Below the pieces are notes generated by a model. The model was not told the DNA's origin and made no database searches. It saw only the letters and a list, made by a program, of their open reading frames with translations. A stretch of 64,000 nt of DNA from Usnea hakonensis. Its lineage: Eukaryota; Ascomycota; Lecanoromycetes; Lecanorales; Parmeliaceae. Position numbers and translations under genes: made by a program. Shown piece after piece: positions 11,569-22,873 of this stretch (position 1 is its first letter; each line of letters starts with the position of its first letter). Location: contig BLJB01000126.1 of assembly GCA_013423325.1 (NCBI GenBank), forward strand, positions 186,001 through 250,000, in the 5' to 3' direction.

Positions 11569-12570
11569 TCAATGTCTAGCATCTTGACCTTTTTCAATCT
11601 CGTTATCATCATCAAAATTATTCTCTAACTCCTTTTCCATTGCTTTGCTATAGATTAGAAATTCTCTATCCTTAGGGTCCACGATTACGGCTTTCAAATC
11701 CGCTGCATAAGGAGAAACCAAATAATAGGAAACAGACGCATTGATGAGGAGCTACAAGCTTTGTCAGCTTCAGACCTGTGGTACATCCTTTAATGCTCAT
11801 CCTTTGGTCGGGGCACTTCTTCAAAGGTTCCAAATAGCGCTCTCCGTAGTATCCACTGCGCGTCCAGTCTGGGAACCTATGACCAAGACTGTTGATGAAG
11901 TCTGTCTTGAAAAATTCGAGGACATTCAAGGCCAGTCTCTAGCATGCGCGGTAAACATCAGGTACATCACGTCTGCCAGGGCAATACCATTCTTTTCGCC
12001 TTTAGTGCTGATATTGAGACACATTTTGGTGATGAGACGACTGTAGTGACGACGACACAACGTCTTATCGAAGTCCGGCAAAAGCCACATGGATTGGTAC
12101 TGGCACCCATAGAGATCCCAAGTGAACCAGTTCTCCATACAGGATACCAGCGGCTTCTTCGTGGATCTTCCTGTTGGTACCCCTAATCTCCGGATACATT
12201 TCGTTATCCTCGTCATTAGTACTATTGCCCTTTCAATGCGGCGCTCATTCGATTTCTCATGTTCGCCAGGGTAGCTATCTTCATCATTTTCTGCTGTGCT
12301 ATCGTCCTCGACCAATTTGGGCTTGAGCAGCACTTCTCTAAAAATCCTATGGCGGACTGTCTGAGAAAGCTCTTCAAATTCGAAGCTGCGCAACTTGGGC
12401 TTGGTACATTCTCTGCTCAATACGGAGAGCATATGTTTTTTTCCAGACAGATCCATTTCGACCAAAACTCGTCCCGGGCGGTCGGCCGCTGGAGCTGAAA
12501 TGATTAGGTGCTTTATTCTGACATAGTGACTGCCCTTTTCAGCAAAACCACACGTTATCTTAGAGCGCAT
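11569..12570 (-). pseudogene. Frameshifted hypothetical fungal gene
   Basis: A 214-codon frame (12570-11926) reads through LRSFEFEELSQTVRHRIF, an F-box-like or 2EXR-like phrase, and MENWFTWDLYGCQYQ, and ends at a TGA right after ARDWP. The protein evidently continues in another frame from the next bases (LNVLEFFKTDFINSLGHRF...YYGERYLEPL). A third frame then continues with LLINASVSYYLVSPYAADL to a stop at 11571-11569. Two frame changes (near 11927 and near 11750) are thus needed, and neither spot offers an intron of usable size. Coding-like sequence (FTPSLHPCQDFQALSML) also lies just upstream at about 12600-12660. I read this as a decaying member of an expanded fungal family of unknown function; sequencing error could explain one of the breaks. 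Confidence 0.5.
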
Positions 12571-12987
12571 TTTGGGATAAGATAGTACTCACACTTCCCC
12601 TCGCAGAAGAGCATTGACAATGCTTGGAAGTCTTGGCAAGGATGGAGACTAGGTGTAAATTGTACAGCAAGGCATTCGCCTCAACATATCGACTTTTTGA
12701 GAAACATTTGAAGTAAAATAGAGCTATTGGACTCTTCGCATGTGAGGTGTGCTCTGCAGACTAAGGTAGGTACCTTAGCCTTAGCTATAGAATATTTGAT
12801 TACAATACCATGGCTTTCCCAATTGAGTGAAGTCTGGCCCTAAAAAGAAAGCTAGAGAGTTCCGATGAATACCCGTTTCTTCGCCAATGACGGTCGCACA
12901 CTTGCTTTATAAGGTGGTATATAAGGTTGACAGTTTCCCTTCCACTTTCATTTTTGTTTTCCCCATCCTTCACGTCACGACCTCAAC
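12571..12987. promoter_or_regulatory. Promoter region of the DUF1989 gene with TATA box
   Basis: TATATAAG at 12918-12925 lies about 65 bases upstream of the ATG at 12988 and is followed by a CT-rich leader (CCTTCCACTTTCATTTTTG). A second TTTATAA is at about 12906. This suggests a regulated, TATA-type promoter for the DUF1989 gene. Confidence 0.5.
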
Positions 12988-13623
12988 ATGTCCACACAGA
13001 CTCTCCCCGCTAGCAGCGGCACCGCTTTCCTCATTGGAAAAGACCAGACCATCAATATAACCAATACCCATGGCCGTCAGGTCGTTGATTTTTGGGCAAT
13101 CAATTCCTCCAACCCGGCTGAATACCTCTCCATGTCTCACAATCACGCCATCCATCGAAAAGTGCATTTCAAGGTCGGCGACACTCTCTACAGCTGTATC
13201 TCTCGGCCCATCCTATCCTGGGTCGAGGATACCAGCAAAGGCGATCACGACACCTTGATCTCAGCATGTAATCCAATGCGCTACGAAAAGATGGGTGTGC
13301 AAGGGTGGCATGCTAGTTGCGCCGAGAACTATCAGCAGGCCATCAAGGGACTCTCCACCGCTTCTGTTAAGCAAGATGTGAAAGACAGACTCCCAATCAC
13401 ACCGCCAACGCCATTGAATTTGTTTATGAATGTAAAGGTCAACGGAGAAGGAGGCATTGTTTTCCGGGCGCCTACAACCAAGAAGGGGGATTACGTTGCT
13501 TTAAAGGCCCTCATGGATGTGGTCATTGTTTTGAGTGCTTGTCCTATGGATCAAAGAGCAAGCGAAGATTGGTTACCGGATCCAAAAGAGGTCCACTATA
13601 CAGTCATGGAACACAAAGGATGA
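12988..13623 (+). CDS. DUF1989 (urea carboxylase-associated) family protein
   Basis: Intronless 211-residue protein matching the DUF1989 family (PF09347), whose bacterial members sit beside urea carboxylase genes and are thought to handle guanidine- or urea-related nitrogen compounds. Visible family features are the opening ITNTHGRQVVDFWA (cupin-like strand), the histidine-containing segment EYLSMSHNHAIHRK, SACNPMRYEKMG, the NLFMNV stretch and a late block with LSACPMDQR. The length equals the family norm. The start is the first ATG after a TATA-box promoter and a pyrimidine-rich leader. No urea amidolyase gene is nearby, so the pathway here is unknown. Confidence 0.88.
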   Translation: MSTQTLPASSGTAFLIGKDQTINITNTHGRQVVDFWAINSSNPAEYLSMSHNHAIHRKVHFKVGDTLYSCISRPILSWVEDTSKGDHDTLISACNPMRYEKMGVQGWHASCAENYQQAIKGLSTASVKQDVKDRLPITPPTPLNLFMNVKVNGEGGIVFRAPTTKKGDYVALKALMDVVIVLSACPMDQRASEDWLPDPKEVHYTVMEHKG

Positions 13624-15208
13624 TAACAGATGTTTGATCACAGTGTATAAGTGCAGTGGATCATGGGTAGTCATAGGACCCTCGGGCAATTTGTATCAAA
13701 TTGGCTGGCGTTTTCTTAGACACACTTCTAATAGGCCAGACAGAGGGTCCATCTTTTACAACTCTCCTTCAAGCCCATCATTTCCCACGAAGCTGTCACT
13801 TTGCAGTCTTCACTACATCCAAACATTTCGACCCAATTAGTTTCACTGCTTAGGCAACGTCTGCCTGCTTTTCATTCGCTTCCTTAAGCAGACCTTTACA
13901 CTGAGCATGCTCGTTACAGTCACGCAGCTAGCCACAGTCTTAGCAACAAAGTCGCCATTTCACCAATTTGATCATTTGCTGAACACTCGCAAGCTCCGGG
14001 AAACGAAAAGCATCCAGTAGACAACAAGCACATTCTTCAGTCCTCTTCTGGTGACGCGAAGGCACAGGCCATCGAGAGCGGCTTTTTTCAAGCTACCATC
14101 AATAGATACAACGAGCACTATGACTTCCATATCTTCGCCGCAGAACTGTATTTAGTGGAGGCGGGGGCTTCACCCTCGACGGTGTAATCTACCACACCGT
14201 CGAGTCCCGCCAGATTCCACCAATTTGCGCATCATTGCTCGTGACGGATGTCGAAAATGAAAGTAGATTAGATGCGCTTCCGTCCGTTTTCTCTGTCTGC
14301 TTGCCAAGTACAAGTAGGGACGGGGCGATGAATGATAATAGCGCTACAAACGACTCGCAAATGCTCGAAATCATGTTGAAGGAGGCTGCAAACACTGGTG
14401 AGGCTAGTTGAGAAGAGCTCGCTAATATCGAGACCGAATATACGGAATCGGCTCTACACCAGCCTTCAACTCAATCGCTAGATATTGCTATCACTAACGC
14501 TAGAGTGAAAGATTGTTTGCTGCTTCGCTAAAAGTTTCTCGGTACCGTGCATCTCGAGGTAGCATAGGGGATGGGGGGTAACACTGCTCCCCTTCGACAA
14601 GACTCGGCGGAAGCTTATGCTCTCTGACTTTGTCAAGAATTCCTGGTTCTGACGGATCGATTCAAGTCGTTCTAGCTTTGAGCCTTGACGGGTTCGAAAG
14701 GATGATTCGAAAGACAATTACAAAGACTTCTTCGGTTTTAAGTTCACTGTCTAGAAGACTAGGCCTACTAGACGAGCTTCTCTACTAGCTGTCCTCAAAA
14801 ACGATCAATGGAGCAGCATGTAATCGTTCGGAGTACACACTTCACTTATGAGCGTGTACCCTGGGCTCTTGTCCCACTTGCTTGCGCACAAGAAAATGAT
14901 ACCAACACCGTTTGAAGGACAGCTTCAGATCGCCTGATAATGTTGAGAGATAGATCATTGTCCGAGATCGCTATCGTGTCCATCGCAGTTCTCTGCGACC
15001 ATTCTCAAGGATCAGATTTTGACCGGATACTGTGCATTGCAGACAAGTCCTAATTAGCAAAGTTCTATAGAGCTATTTACAAAGCCTTTTTGTCACGATG
15101 TTCCTGTGCATTTCGGCTAATCGAAGCCAATACCGCCGCTCCATATGTTGGTCGATTGAAGACAAGATCTTCTGAAAGAAGGAATTTCACAGCTTCGGTG
15201 CAGAGGAA
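13624..15208. other. Gene-less stretch with coding-like fragments
   Basis: About 1.6 kb without an intact gene. Short coding-like fragments appear in different plus-strand frames, for example AIESGFFQATINRYNEHYDF (14078-14137) ending at a TAA at 14188, and VTDVENESRLDALPSV after a frame change. I cannot assign them to a family. A strong hairpin sits at 14175-14204. The region looks like decayed coding DNA. Confidence 0.35.
14175..14204. repeat. Perfect 11-bp inverted repeat (hairpin)
   Basis: CTCGACGGTGT at 14175-14185 is followed after an 8-base loop by its exact reverse complement ACACCGTCGAG at 14194-14204. Just outside, GCGGG (14161-14165) and CCCGC (14206-14210) could extend the stem with a bulge. 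Role unknown; it lies in otherwise decayed sequence. Confidence 0.75.
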
Positions 15209-16134
15209 TCAGTATGTACCTGGCATAAGGCTAAGCCTCCCGCCATCGACTATCATCACGTTTCCATTACAATAAGCACCTGCACGGCTCGTGAGATAGA
15301 GGATAGTACCACCCATGTCCTCTTCAGTACCGACTCTCTCTGCAGGGATGACAGTCTTCGCAAAGACGCCATCTCCGATGAGTGGCGCGGCCATTTCGGA
15401 CGGGAAGACTGTTTGTACCAATTACCCAGTGTCTCAAACACCAAAGTGGTGAAAGAGGAAATAAAAGGAATAATTGAATACTTACGACCAGGGGCCACAA
15501 CATTAGCCCTAATACCATACGGCGCCAAATTCGTCGCCATATGCTTCATCAAAAGCGTCGTCGCCGCCTTACTCTGCCCATACGCGTAACCCCCCGGCAC
15601 CTTTCGATTGAAACCACCAATACTGCTTGTCGCAATAACCTGGCTCTTCTGTTCCACATTCCCTTTTTCATTTCCCTTGTCCAACAGCTTCAAAAATGCG
15701 ATCATACAGAAAAAGACAGCGGACGTATTCACCGCAAATGTCCTCGTATACTCATCAGATGGCTGCTCCCACAGCGTAGCTTGATATTCCTCCAACGACG
15801 TCTCGGGAGTTATGGAGCTTGATTGGGGCCCGCCGATGCCGCTGTTGGCGATCAGCACGTTTATGTAGCCGACGTCGCGCTCGATGTAGGAGACGACGGA
15901 TTGGAGAGTAGTTTTTGAGGTGACGTCTGCGACTAAGGGGATGATGTTATTGTGGGGGGACTCTAGGGCTGCGGCTTTGAGGACCTCTACGCGGCGGCCG
16001 AGGATGTAGACTTTGTGGGCGCCGTTGAGGGCGAGAGCCTTGGCCATCATGAGGCCGATTCCACTGCCGCCGCCTGTGATGACGGCGACGAGCTTGTTGA
16101 CGTTGAAAAGGTTGGCGGCGGAGAGGGAGGACAT
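15209..16134 (-). CDS. Short-chain dehydrogenase/reductase (SDR)
   Basis: Classical NAD(P)-dependent SDR (Rossmann fold, PF13561/PF00106). Exons 16134-15486 and 15408-15209 give 282 residues. The cofactor loop is TGGGSGIGLMMA (about residues 20-31), the ILGRR strand end follows, the structural NSG motif is in IANSGIGG, the catalytic Ser lies in ATSSIGG and the YxxxK pair in YAYGQSKAA. The intron (GTAAGT...AACAG) joins NVVAPGL to FPSEMA, the usual post-catalytic segment of fungal SDRs, which fixes the splice sites. The C-terminus ITYLTS-like (LYLTSRAGAYCNG) and VDGG are intact. Start: ATG giving MSSLSAANLFNV. The substrate is not evident. Confidence 0.9.
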
Positions 16135-17061
16135 TATGGATAATTTGGAGGTGGTTGAGTCTTTCCGGTCCAATCTCCTCCACGCTTCTGATATTCTGAC
16201 TTGGGACTGGAACTGCGGGAATGGGGGAGACTTTTTGACAATAGTGAATGATGTCAATGATCAAGACTACGGAATGCGATCGAATTTTACCAACTTGCAA
16301 GGAATTGCGGGCGGGAGACGTAGAGATAGTCAAGAAGGTCTTAACTTAGTAGGGTTTGAGGAAAACAAGCCCAGGTCCGTCCATGAAATAGGTCTTTTCC
16401 TGTACCAAATGAATCAGCAGTGATGACAGTTCGGATGACAATTCAGATGACAATTCGACACGATTTCAAAGCGTCATGGCTTTTTCAATCTGATCTTAGC
16501 CTTGCCCTAGCCCTAGCCCTATATCTATGTTGGTGGTGCAAAATACCTTACCTAACAATGTCTGAGATGGTGTGGCTGGATCTGATGCTGGTAACGCGAA
16601 GGCTGGGAGTCCAGAGCTACTTAGGGAACTGAGAGCGGTAGACCGGAGGAAAGGATACATGGCTTTTGGTCCTGAGTGTAAACCCCCCCTGCAGACTATT
16701 TCGGCATCTGCAATCCACAAATCCGCTGGCCTGGATCCTCCGAAATTCTCCGAGTTTCAGCCCAGGGGCATCGAGGAATCAACGGCACTACGCAGTTTCG
16801 GAAAAGACTCTAGAATGCTCACATGCCAAGTCTTTTCCCAAGGGTTCTCGTAAGGTACAGGTACCCATCGTAGTTTCCTTCCCGCTTTTATGCCCCAGTG
16901 GGGCAGGCACGCAGCCTCGGCGTCATGTTAGTGTGAGACGAGTACATATTAATATTGCCCGTCGTCCCTTCCGCCGTATTGATTTCTTGCAGCTTTTCCT
17001 TGAGCTTCTCCACTGCTGAGCCTTGCGCCTTGGATTGTACCACCTCCACTGAGTCCGCACA
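16135..17061. promoter_or_regulatory. Divergent region between SDR and methyltransferase
   Basis: About 930 bases separate the two start codons, so the two tailoring-type genes share an upstream region. It contains a CCCTAG-type triplet repeat at about 16506-16520. No gene or clear TATA box is seen. Confidence 0.45.
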
Positions 17062-18046
17062 ATGGCAGCCACCAACGAAACATCTTTTTCTGAGCGAAAC
17101 AAAGGATGGTATCAAGAGGATTTGACCGAAGTCAATGAGCCTATCCGCAAGCTTCTTGAGAGCTATTCCAAGGTGCCTAGCGGAGAAGTTGTGAAGCATG
17201 TCAATCAAATTGTAAGTATCAAAGGCCAGCAACTTGGAAGTCTCACAGCACCAATCCGATGCATGCCTTCAGTGAGCAGTGGCACCTTTTGAGGATGATT
17301 TGGCATAGAGTTGAGCTGTCCACTTTGTGAGAAAGCTGACAGTCTTTCAGCGAGCCCAGGGATTTGCGTCCAATCCCTATCCATGCATTGGTCTCTATCG
17401 CTTCCTGAATCTTACGCTACTCACTCATCCTCTCTACAATACGATTGTCAAGCGGCTTCAATCATCGGAAGCTACCTACTTAGACCTGGGATGCTGCTTT
17501 GGGCAAGATTTACGTCAATTAGTCCAGGATGGGGTCCCTTCTCAACAGCTTATAGGTCTTGACATTGAGGGACCATTGATGGAAACGGGCTACGACTTAT
17601 TCCTCGATCGTACGACGCTTCGGTCCCGCTTTGTGGTTGCCGATGTCTTCAAGGGTTCTGCTGCTACACAAGGAGCGTTGTGGATAGATCTGGAGAAGCG
17701 TGGTGTCGATGTGCTTCACTGCAGCGCCTTTTTCCACCTCTTCACGCTGGCGGAGCAGACCGCTGCCGCAAAGAACATTGCAGGGCTGGTCAAGAAGGGC
17801 GGGGTGATTGTGGGTCGGCAAATTGGCAGCGTCAAGCCAGGAGATGTCCCTGCTATCAAAGAAGGGAGCGCCAGCTACAGGCATGATGTGAAAACATTTG
17901 ACGCTATGTGGAGGCAAGTAGGTGAGGCTACGCAGACTCGATGGGAGGTTGGGGGCACTATGGATATGGTTGGAATCAACCCTCAAAGCCCGGTGGAAGA
18001 TGAAAACAGTCGTCGTCTACTTTTTACTGTCACCCGAATGGAGTAA
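17062..18046 (+). CDS. SAM-dependent methyltransferase (fungal secondary-metabolism type)
   Basis: Class I SAM methyltransferase of 281 residues; exons 17062-17211 and 17351-18046, with a GTAAGT donor and TTTCAG acceptor in phase 0. The N-terminal part (ERNKGWYQEDLTEV, then RAQGFASNPYPCIGLYRF) is the layout of a fungal group that includes methyltransferases from meroterpenoid clusters; this assignment is from memory of the family. The SAM-binding motif I is YLDLGCCFGQDLRQL, followed by GLDIEGPLMETGYDLF, and a motif-IV-like VDVLHCSAFFHLFT. Residues near the end (WRQVGEATQTRW) also fit the group. Substrate unknown; the divergent SDR neighbour hints at a shared pathway. Confidence 0.85.
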
Positions 18047-19934
18047 GTAGATAGTACCTCCGGCGGGGTAGTAGCTGGAATTGCCCGGAAATTAAAATAT
18101 CTCATTTTTAACTTCAGCCATGTAGCACCCTCGGCCTGTTCTTCAGTGTAATCGTGTGGCACCCTTGGCCTATTCTGATTCTACGACTACGGTAGTACTC
18201 AATGCCACAGGTAAGACATCTGCTGCTGGGGAAAAATTCGTCAGTCAGTAAGAAGCTACCAGTTTTGGAGCGGCTGAGTTGGCCAATCTGCAAGCCAAGC
18301 CACGTCACCCTCCATGTAGGAAGGCGCCAACGAAATGCTTTGACCAACTTTATGTTGTACGTTGCTAGAAATATTGGTGTGATCACGACCCCAAAAAAAT
18401 CATCCCACCAATCGTTGAGGGATCCGTGGTCCGTCTTACGCTCCCCCGGAGCAGCCGCATCTAGCCCGGAACATTTATCTGGGGTCTGCGCCTTTTTTTG
18501 TCCGATGGGAACGTGTCAGCTCCTGCATGATTATCATGTCGTGAACAAAGGCTGAAAGGGGAGGGGACGGGGGATCTGCTAACTCATACCCCGAACAGTG
18601 TTTTGGGTGCTTGGTTCATACCTCAGAGGCCTGTCCATGCCATAGAGGAGCGTACCACATACAAAAAGTAACGTTGCCATTTCATACCTTTTGAAACTGC
18701 GTACACTTGTTCAATTTTTTTCCCCTGATCGGTCAGGAGTATTGCTGGAAGATCCAAACACTGCCACGCATTACAGCCTCTGAAGGATATTGGCAAGTAA
18801 TTCGAGAGCGCAGCCCTTTGGCTGAAAGGCTATGCTCGGACTTCTCTACGGCACCTCGACTATTTTTCGGGGCACTTCGGCTCGGCCCTTGGAATCCGTA
18901 AGTCCATAGAAGTCTGCCCAAAGTATAACGTTGAGTTCCAAAATATCATGGTCATTTAATAGGAGTCCTGCGATATTCAAAAGCTCTAGGCGTCCGATAT
19001 CGTCGTTTGTGTTCTCTTTCGTATTAATTAATGGATCAACTATTCGAGCTACAATCTGGTGAATTGTCTCAGAGGCTGTGAATTTGGCAATAGGGTTTTT
19101 TTGGAAGATCTACCTTTGTGCCTCATAGCCGCATGGATGTCTGACTGCCACACTTCGTAGTAGGACCCCAATCCCACAATCCTTTGTATGCCATGGGAGC
19201 CACATTACACAGGACCAACATTCTGACTCGTCAGACAGAATTGAGGAGGAGTCTATGGTCAAATCTCCGATTGGATTGGCATGCTACATAGGCTTGCTCC
19301 TACCGGCTGCTGACGATCCTGCTTGGTCTTACGCTCTCGCTTTGATGGTCTCTCGGGCTAGTGCCTGATATCTCCTCAGCATTGATTGAACAAGTGTTAG
19401 AACACGAGGTTCGCTACCAAGTATGCACTGATGGGCCATGGATCGGCGCACATACGACTGTCAGCCGGAGATTTCCTCATTGATGTATTTGCTATTTGCT
19501 GCAACGCTTTATCCAAGCAAGATGTGGCCCATTATACACGGATCCCTATGTCACTCCCATGCTTGCACTCGGACAAGGAGCAGCTGCGGTTCAGCATGCT
19601 CCAAGGCATCCAAAAGGTATCACAAGATGGGACGAGACCTTGTTCGCCACATGCCATAGACTGTGCCTCGAACCTGGGACTCATTTGACCGAGGCGTAGA
19701 GCTTGTCTTGCCCTCTGCTATATCTATTCGGTAACGCTATGTTCGAATTTGATGTCATGCTCGTCTCCTAAGGTTTCCTTGCCACTTTCTTTGTCTTGTG
19801 GGAGTATATAATCTACAGCTCACGACCCCTGTCAAACGCCGTTCCGAAAATCCGGATTTTATCTCTCAGGCATATTGAAAGATTGGCCAGGCGGGAAGAT
19901 CGATTCTTGCTTTTGCTGGTGAAATTTTGCTGCC
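18047..19934. other. Intergenic region, no gene recognised
   Basis: About 1.9 kb with only short frames lacking family resemblance. TATATAA at about 19805 lies some 130 bases upstream of the SnoaL-like gene and may be its TATA element. Nothing else can be supported. Confidence 0.45.
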
Positions 19935-20496
19935 ATGCATCAATCACTCACTGCATCCCTCGCTTGCGTGGCGTTCGTTGCTTTACGATGCTCTTGTCTT
20001 ACACAAACCGGATACGCACTGATCAACAACCCATCAGCCGACGACGTAACCGGAATACAACAAACGCTGGGTCTTTTCCCCATCGCCATTGACCTCAAAC
20101 AGTTCGATCTGCTCGACGCGGTGTTCACGCCCGACGCAGTCGCAAATTTCACCGGCCATTCCATATCCGTTGGAATTCCTGCGATCAAAGACTATCTCTC
20201 CAATGGGCTGGCCGGTCTCGCATCGCAACACAACCTTGGCACTCTGTACATCAACAAGACGGGGGCGGACACTGCGACTTCATACAACTGGCTCCAGGGC
20301 AGTTTCTTTGGTACTGGAGCCGCCAGCAACCAGAGCTTTTCGGATTTCGGATACTACAAGGACGACATGGTCAAAAGCGATGGGCGTTGGTTGGTACAAA
20401 ACAGGATCTTTGGAACCCTGGTCAGTAGCATGTTGCGTCCCCGCACACTTTTTTCTCGCACTTCCACAGGCGATCGCTGAATTAAGCACGGGTTAG
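19935..20496 (+). CDS. Secreted SnoaL-like (NTF2-fold) protein
   Basis: Small secreted protein with a SnoaL-like/NTF2-fold domain (PF13577 type), a fold used by polyketide cyclases, dehydratases and other small hydrolases. A signal peptide is clear (ASLACVAFVALRCSC, about residues 8-22). The domain has the typical helix QQTLGLFPIAIDLKQFDLL followed by DAVFTPDAVANFTG, and later ALYxN-like sequence with NWLQGSFFGTG and GRWLVQNRIFGTL. I place an intron at 20421-20469 (GTCAGT...CACAG), giving exon 2 at 20470-20496 and 170 residues; without it the frame runs to 20480 with an unrelated tail. Catalytic function cannot be inferred: many such proteins have unknown ligands. Confidence 0.7.
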
Positions 20497-20913
20497 GGTC
20501 ATTACGGAACGGAGAGCCTTGTCGATGCATTATTGGACGGTTGAGGAGTTGGCGCTGTGGAAATACAGGTCGCAAGGGATATGGCTGGCACAGGGATGTT
20601 TATTTTCGAATGCAAGGCAGCTACTGGTCTTGTCATCGTACAATCGTTGTGCAGATCCTCTGCCATTTATTTAACAAATGTAGTCCTTGTGACGCTTATG
20701 CGTTGGATAAGCTTGGATAACTCTATTCAATTCTAGCGAGGTTCCCTTCCAAATTGAACCGTTTCATTTTTCCGTCGCCGAATATCTACCTTGCCGATGT
20801 AGGTACCGCTTAAGCAACGTCCAGCGCTGGCCCTGCGAAATCCATCTCGGATCGTGGCCCTTTACGCCGACAGCTCCAGGAAGTCCTATAGCTCTATTAG
20901 CTCTCCAATCTCA
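20497..20913. other. Intergenic, convergent 3' ends
   Basis: About 420 bases between the ends of the SnoaL-like gene and the isopropylmalate synthase gene. No feature recognised. Confidence 0.5.
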
Positions 20914-22873
20914 TCATACGCGCACGGGGCAAGGAGACCGGACCAGGACCGAGGATAGGGTCGCAAACAGCTCCGCGGTTTCCCAATCCACCAATCGTCT
21001 CGACCCCCAGGTGGACTGGTTCCTTTCCCTGGATCGGCACTCCACCACCAACAGTGTGGTCGTTCCTTGCGATGAATCCTGCATACCGCACTTGTAACGA
21101 TGGAACGTGACGTCCCCAATCGATGGTGCCGCCAAGGCGTTTTGCAGAGCGCTTGCGATGTCCCCACCTTTGCTTCTCACTCGTCGCTCCGTCCCGTTCA
21201 ATTTGACCACGACATCGACGCTTTTCGGCAAAGGCGTTCCAGCCTCGGCCGCGCCACTTCCATGGTCTCCCCGATCATCGTTCAAACCCTGCAGATTGTT
21301 CTTCGTAGGAGGCCCGTCGACGACGAGATCTTCGTCCAACGGTTCGACATGTGCCGATATGATCCGTGGGTCCGGCTCCGCGATGAAATACCGCTGGAGG
21401 AAAAGTTTGCCGATATCGGCCGGCGATACAACGCCGCCGGCTCCTTCGGAAGCCTTCTTTACAATTTTGGAGAACTGCAACTGAAGCCCCTTTGGGAGTT
21501 GAACTTGGAGCTGGTGAGAAAGGGTCCATGCAACGCCTCCCTTGCCACTCTGGGAGTTGAGTCTTATGATGGCTTCGTAGTTCGATCCCAGGTCATGGGG
21601 ATCGATAGCTAAATAGGGCACTTTCCACCTTTTCAGACAGCCGTCGTCGCTCTTTGCCCTCAATTTCGCGATTCCCTTCCCAATAGCGTCTTGATGCGCG
21701 CCGCTATACGCCACAAACACGAGGTCTCCGGAATAAGGCTGACGAGGATGGATCTTGATCGCCGTGCACTCCTCGACCACTGCTCGAACTGAGGCAAGAT
21801 TCGAAAAATCCACTCCGGGATCGATCCCTTGCGAGTAAAGGTTGAGGGCCAATGTCACCAGGTCCACATTTCCGGCCCGTTCCCCGTTTCCAAAAAGACA
21901 TCCTTCAACCCGTTGGGCGCCCGCCATTTGGCCGAGTTCCGCAGCAGCGACACCGCATCCTCTGTCGTTGTGGGGATGCAAGGACACGCAGACTTTGTCC
22001 CTTTCAGATATGGACCTCGAGAAAATTTCCACTTGATCAGCGTAGACGTTGGGCGTCGACATCTCCACCGTCGCAGGCAGATTCAGAATAATGGGGACCT
22101 CAACGGTGGGCTCCCAGATCGACTTGGCCGCTTCGCACAGCCGCAGACTGTAGGACAGTTCCGTGTCCGAAAACGCCTCGGGGCTGAACATCAAGTTCCA
22201 CGTCGTCCCCTGCTGTGCAGGATCCTCCTTTGTGATGGACTTGGCGTACCGGATGGACTCCACGGCTTTGTCGTGGACTTCTTGCCGCGACAACTCCCAA
22301 ACGGTGGCGAGGAAGTTGTCGCTGGTCGCCACGTACAGGCTCAGGATCGCTTTCTTGGCGCCTTGCAGGCTCCGCACCGTCTGTTGTATATGATCCGGTC
22401 GACAAGGGCACAGGACTTGCAGCCAAACATCGTCAGGCACTGCCTCCGGGGCCTCGACGAGCTGCCGAGTAAACTCAAAGTCGATATCACTGGCGCTTGG
22501 AGTGGAAACCTCAATCTCCTTGTAGCCCAGCGCAACAAGCATGTTGAAATACTTCCATTTTTGGCTAATTGTCTAAATGAATTGGATTGGAGTCAGTAGT
22601 GATCCCCTTCCTAAAGCTTTAATTTTTTTTTTTTGTTTCACCATCGGGCTTGCAAGGGCTTGGTTGCCATCTCGAAGGTCTGTCGCCAACCATCTTGGCG
22701 CCCTCTTGATTTTCGTGCATGGCCAAGAGCGATCGGGCAAATCTGGGCCACTAAACTGCTCATATTTCTCATAAGGTCTCTTCAACCTGACGTTGGTCAG
22801 TACTTCTCGGGTTTCTGGGGGCGGATGGGTTATTGTCAGCGGTCCGGCCTTGTGTTGCTGCTTACATAGGCAT
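20914..22873 (-). CDS. 2-Isopropylmalate synthase-like protein (LeuA paralogue with divergent regulatory domain)
   Basis: Homologue of alpha-isopropylmalate synthase, which condenses acetyl-CoA with 2-oxoisovalerate in leucine synthesis. Exons in transcript order are 22873-22866 (8 bases), 22786-22642 and 22572-20914, 603 residues. The tiny first exon restores the family N-terminus MPMLK. HMGL-like TIM barrel: DLRDGNQ (metal and substrate loop), GYKEIEVSTPSASDIDF, NLPATVEM, the metal-binding SLHPHNDRG, GNGERAGNVDL. The LeuA dimer/regulatory domain (from about residue 480) is poorly conserved: the usual DYxEH-type and GVGIHxDVVxAS-type segments are not recognisable, although VVECR...STWG loosely aligns. 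Leucine feedback may therefore be altered. It may be a second isozyme or a specialised enzyme of a biosynthetic pathway. Confidence 0.85.

Noticed and set aside
16500..16525. CCCTAG repeats as an interstitial telomere
   Set aside because: The unit is CCCTAG, not CCCTAA, and only about three units are present.
21829..22599. 256-codon plus-strand frame opposite the IPMS gene
   Set aside because: Antisense shadow; the minus strand encodes the IPMS catalytic motifs.
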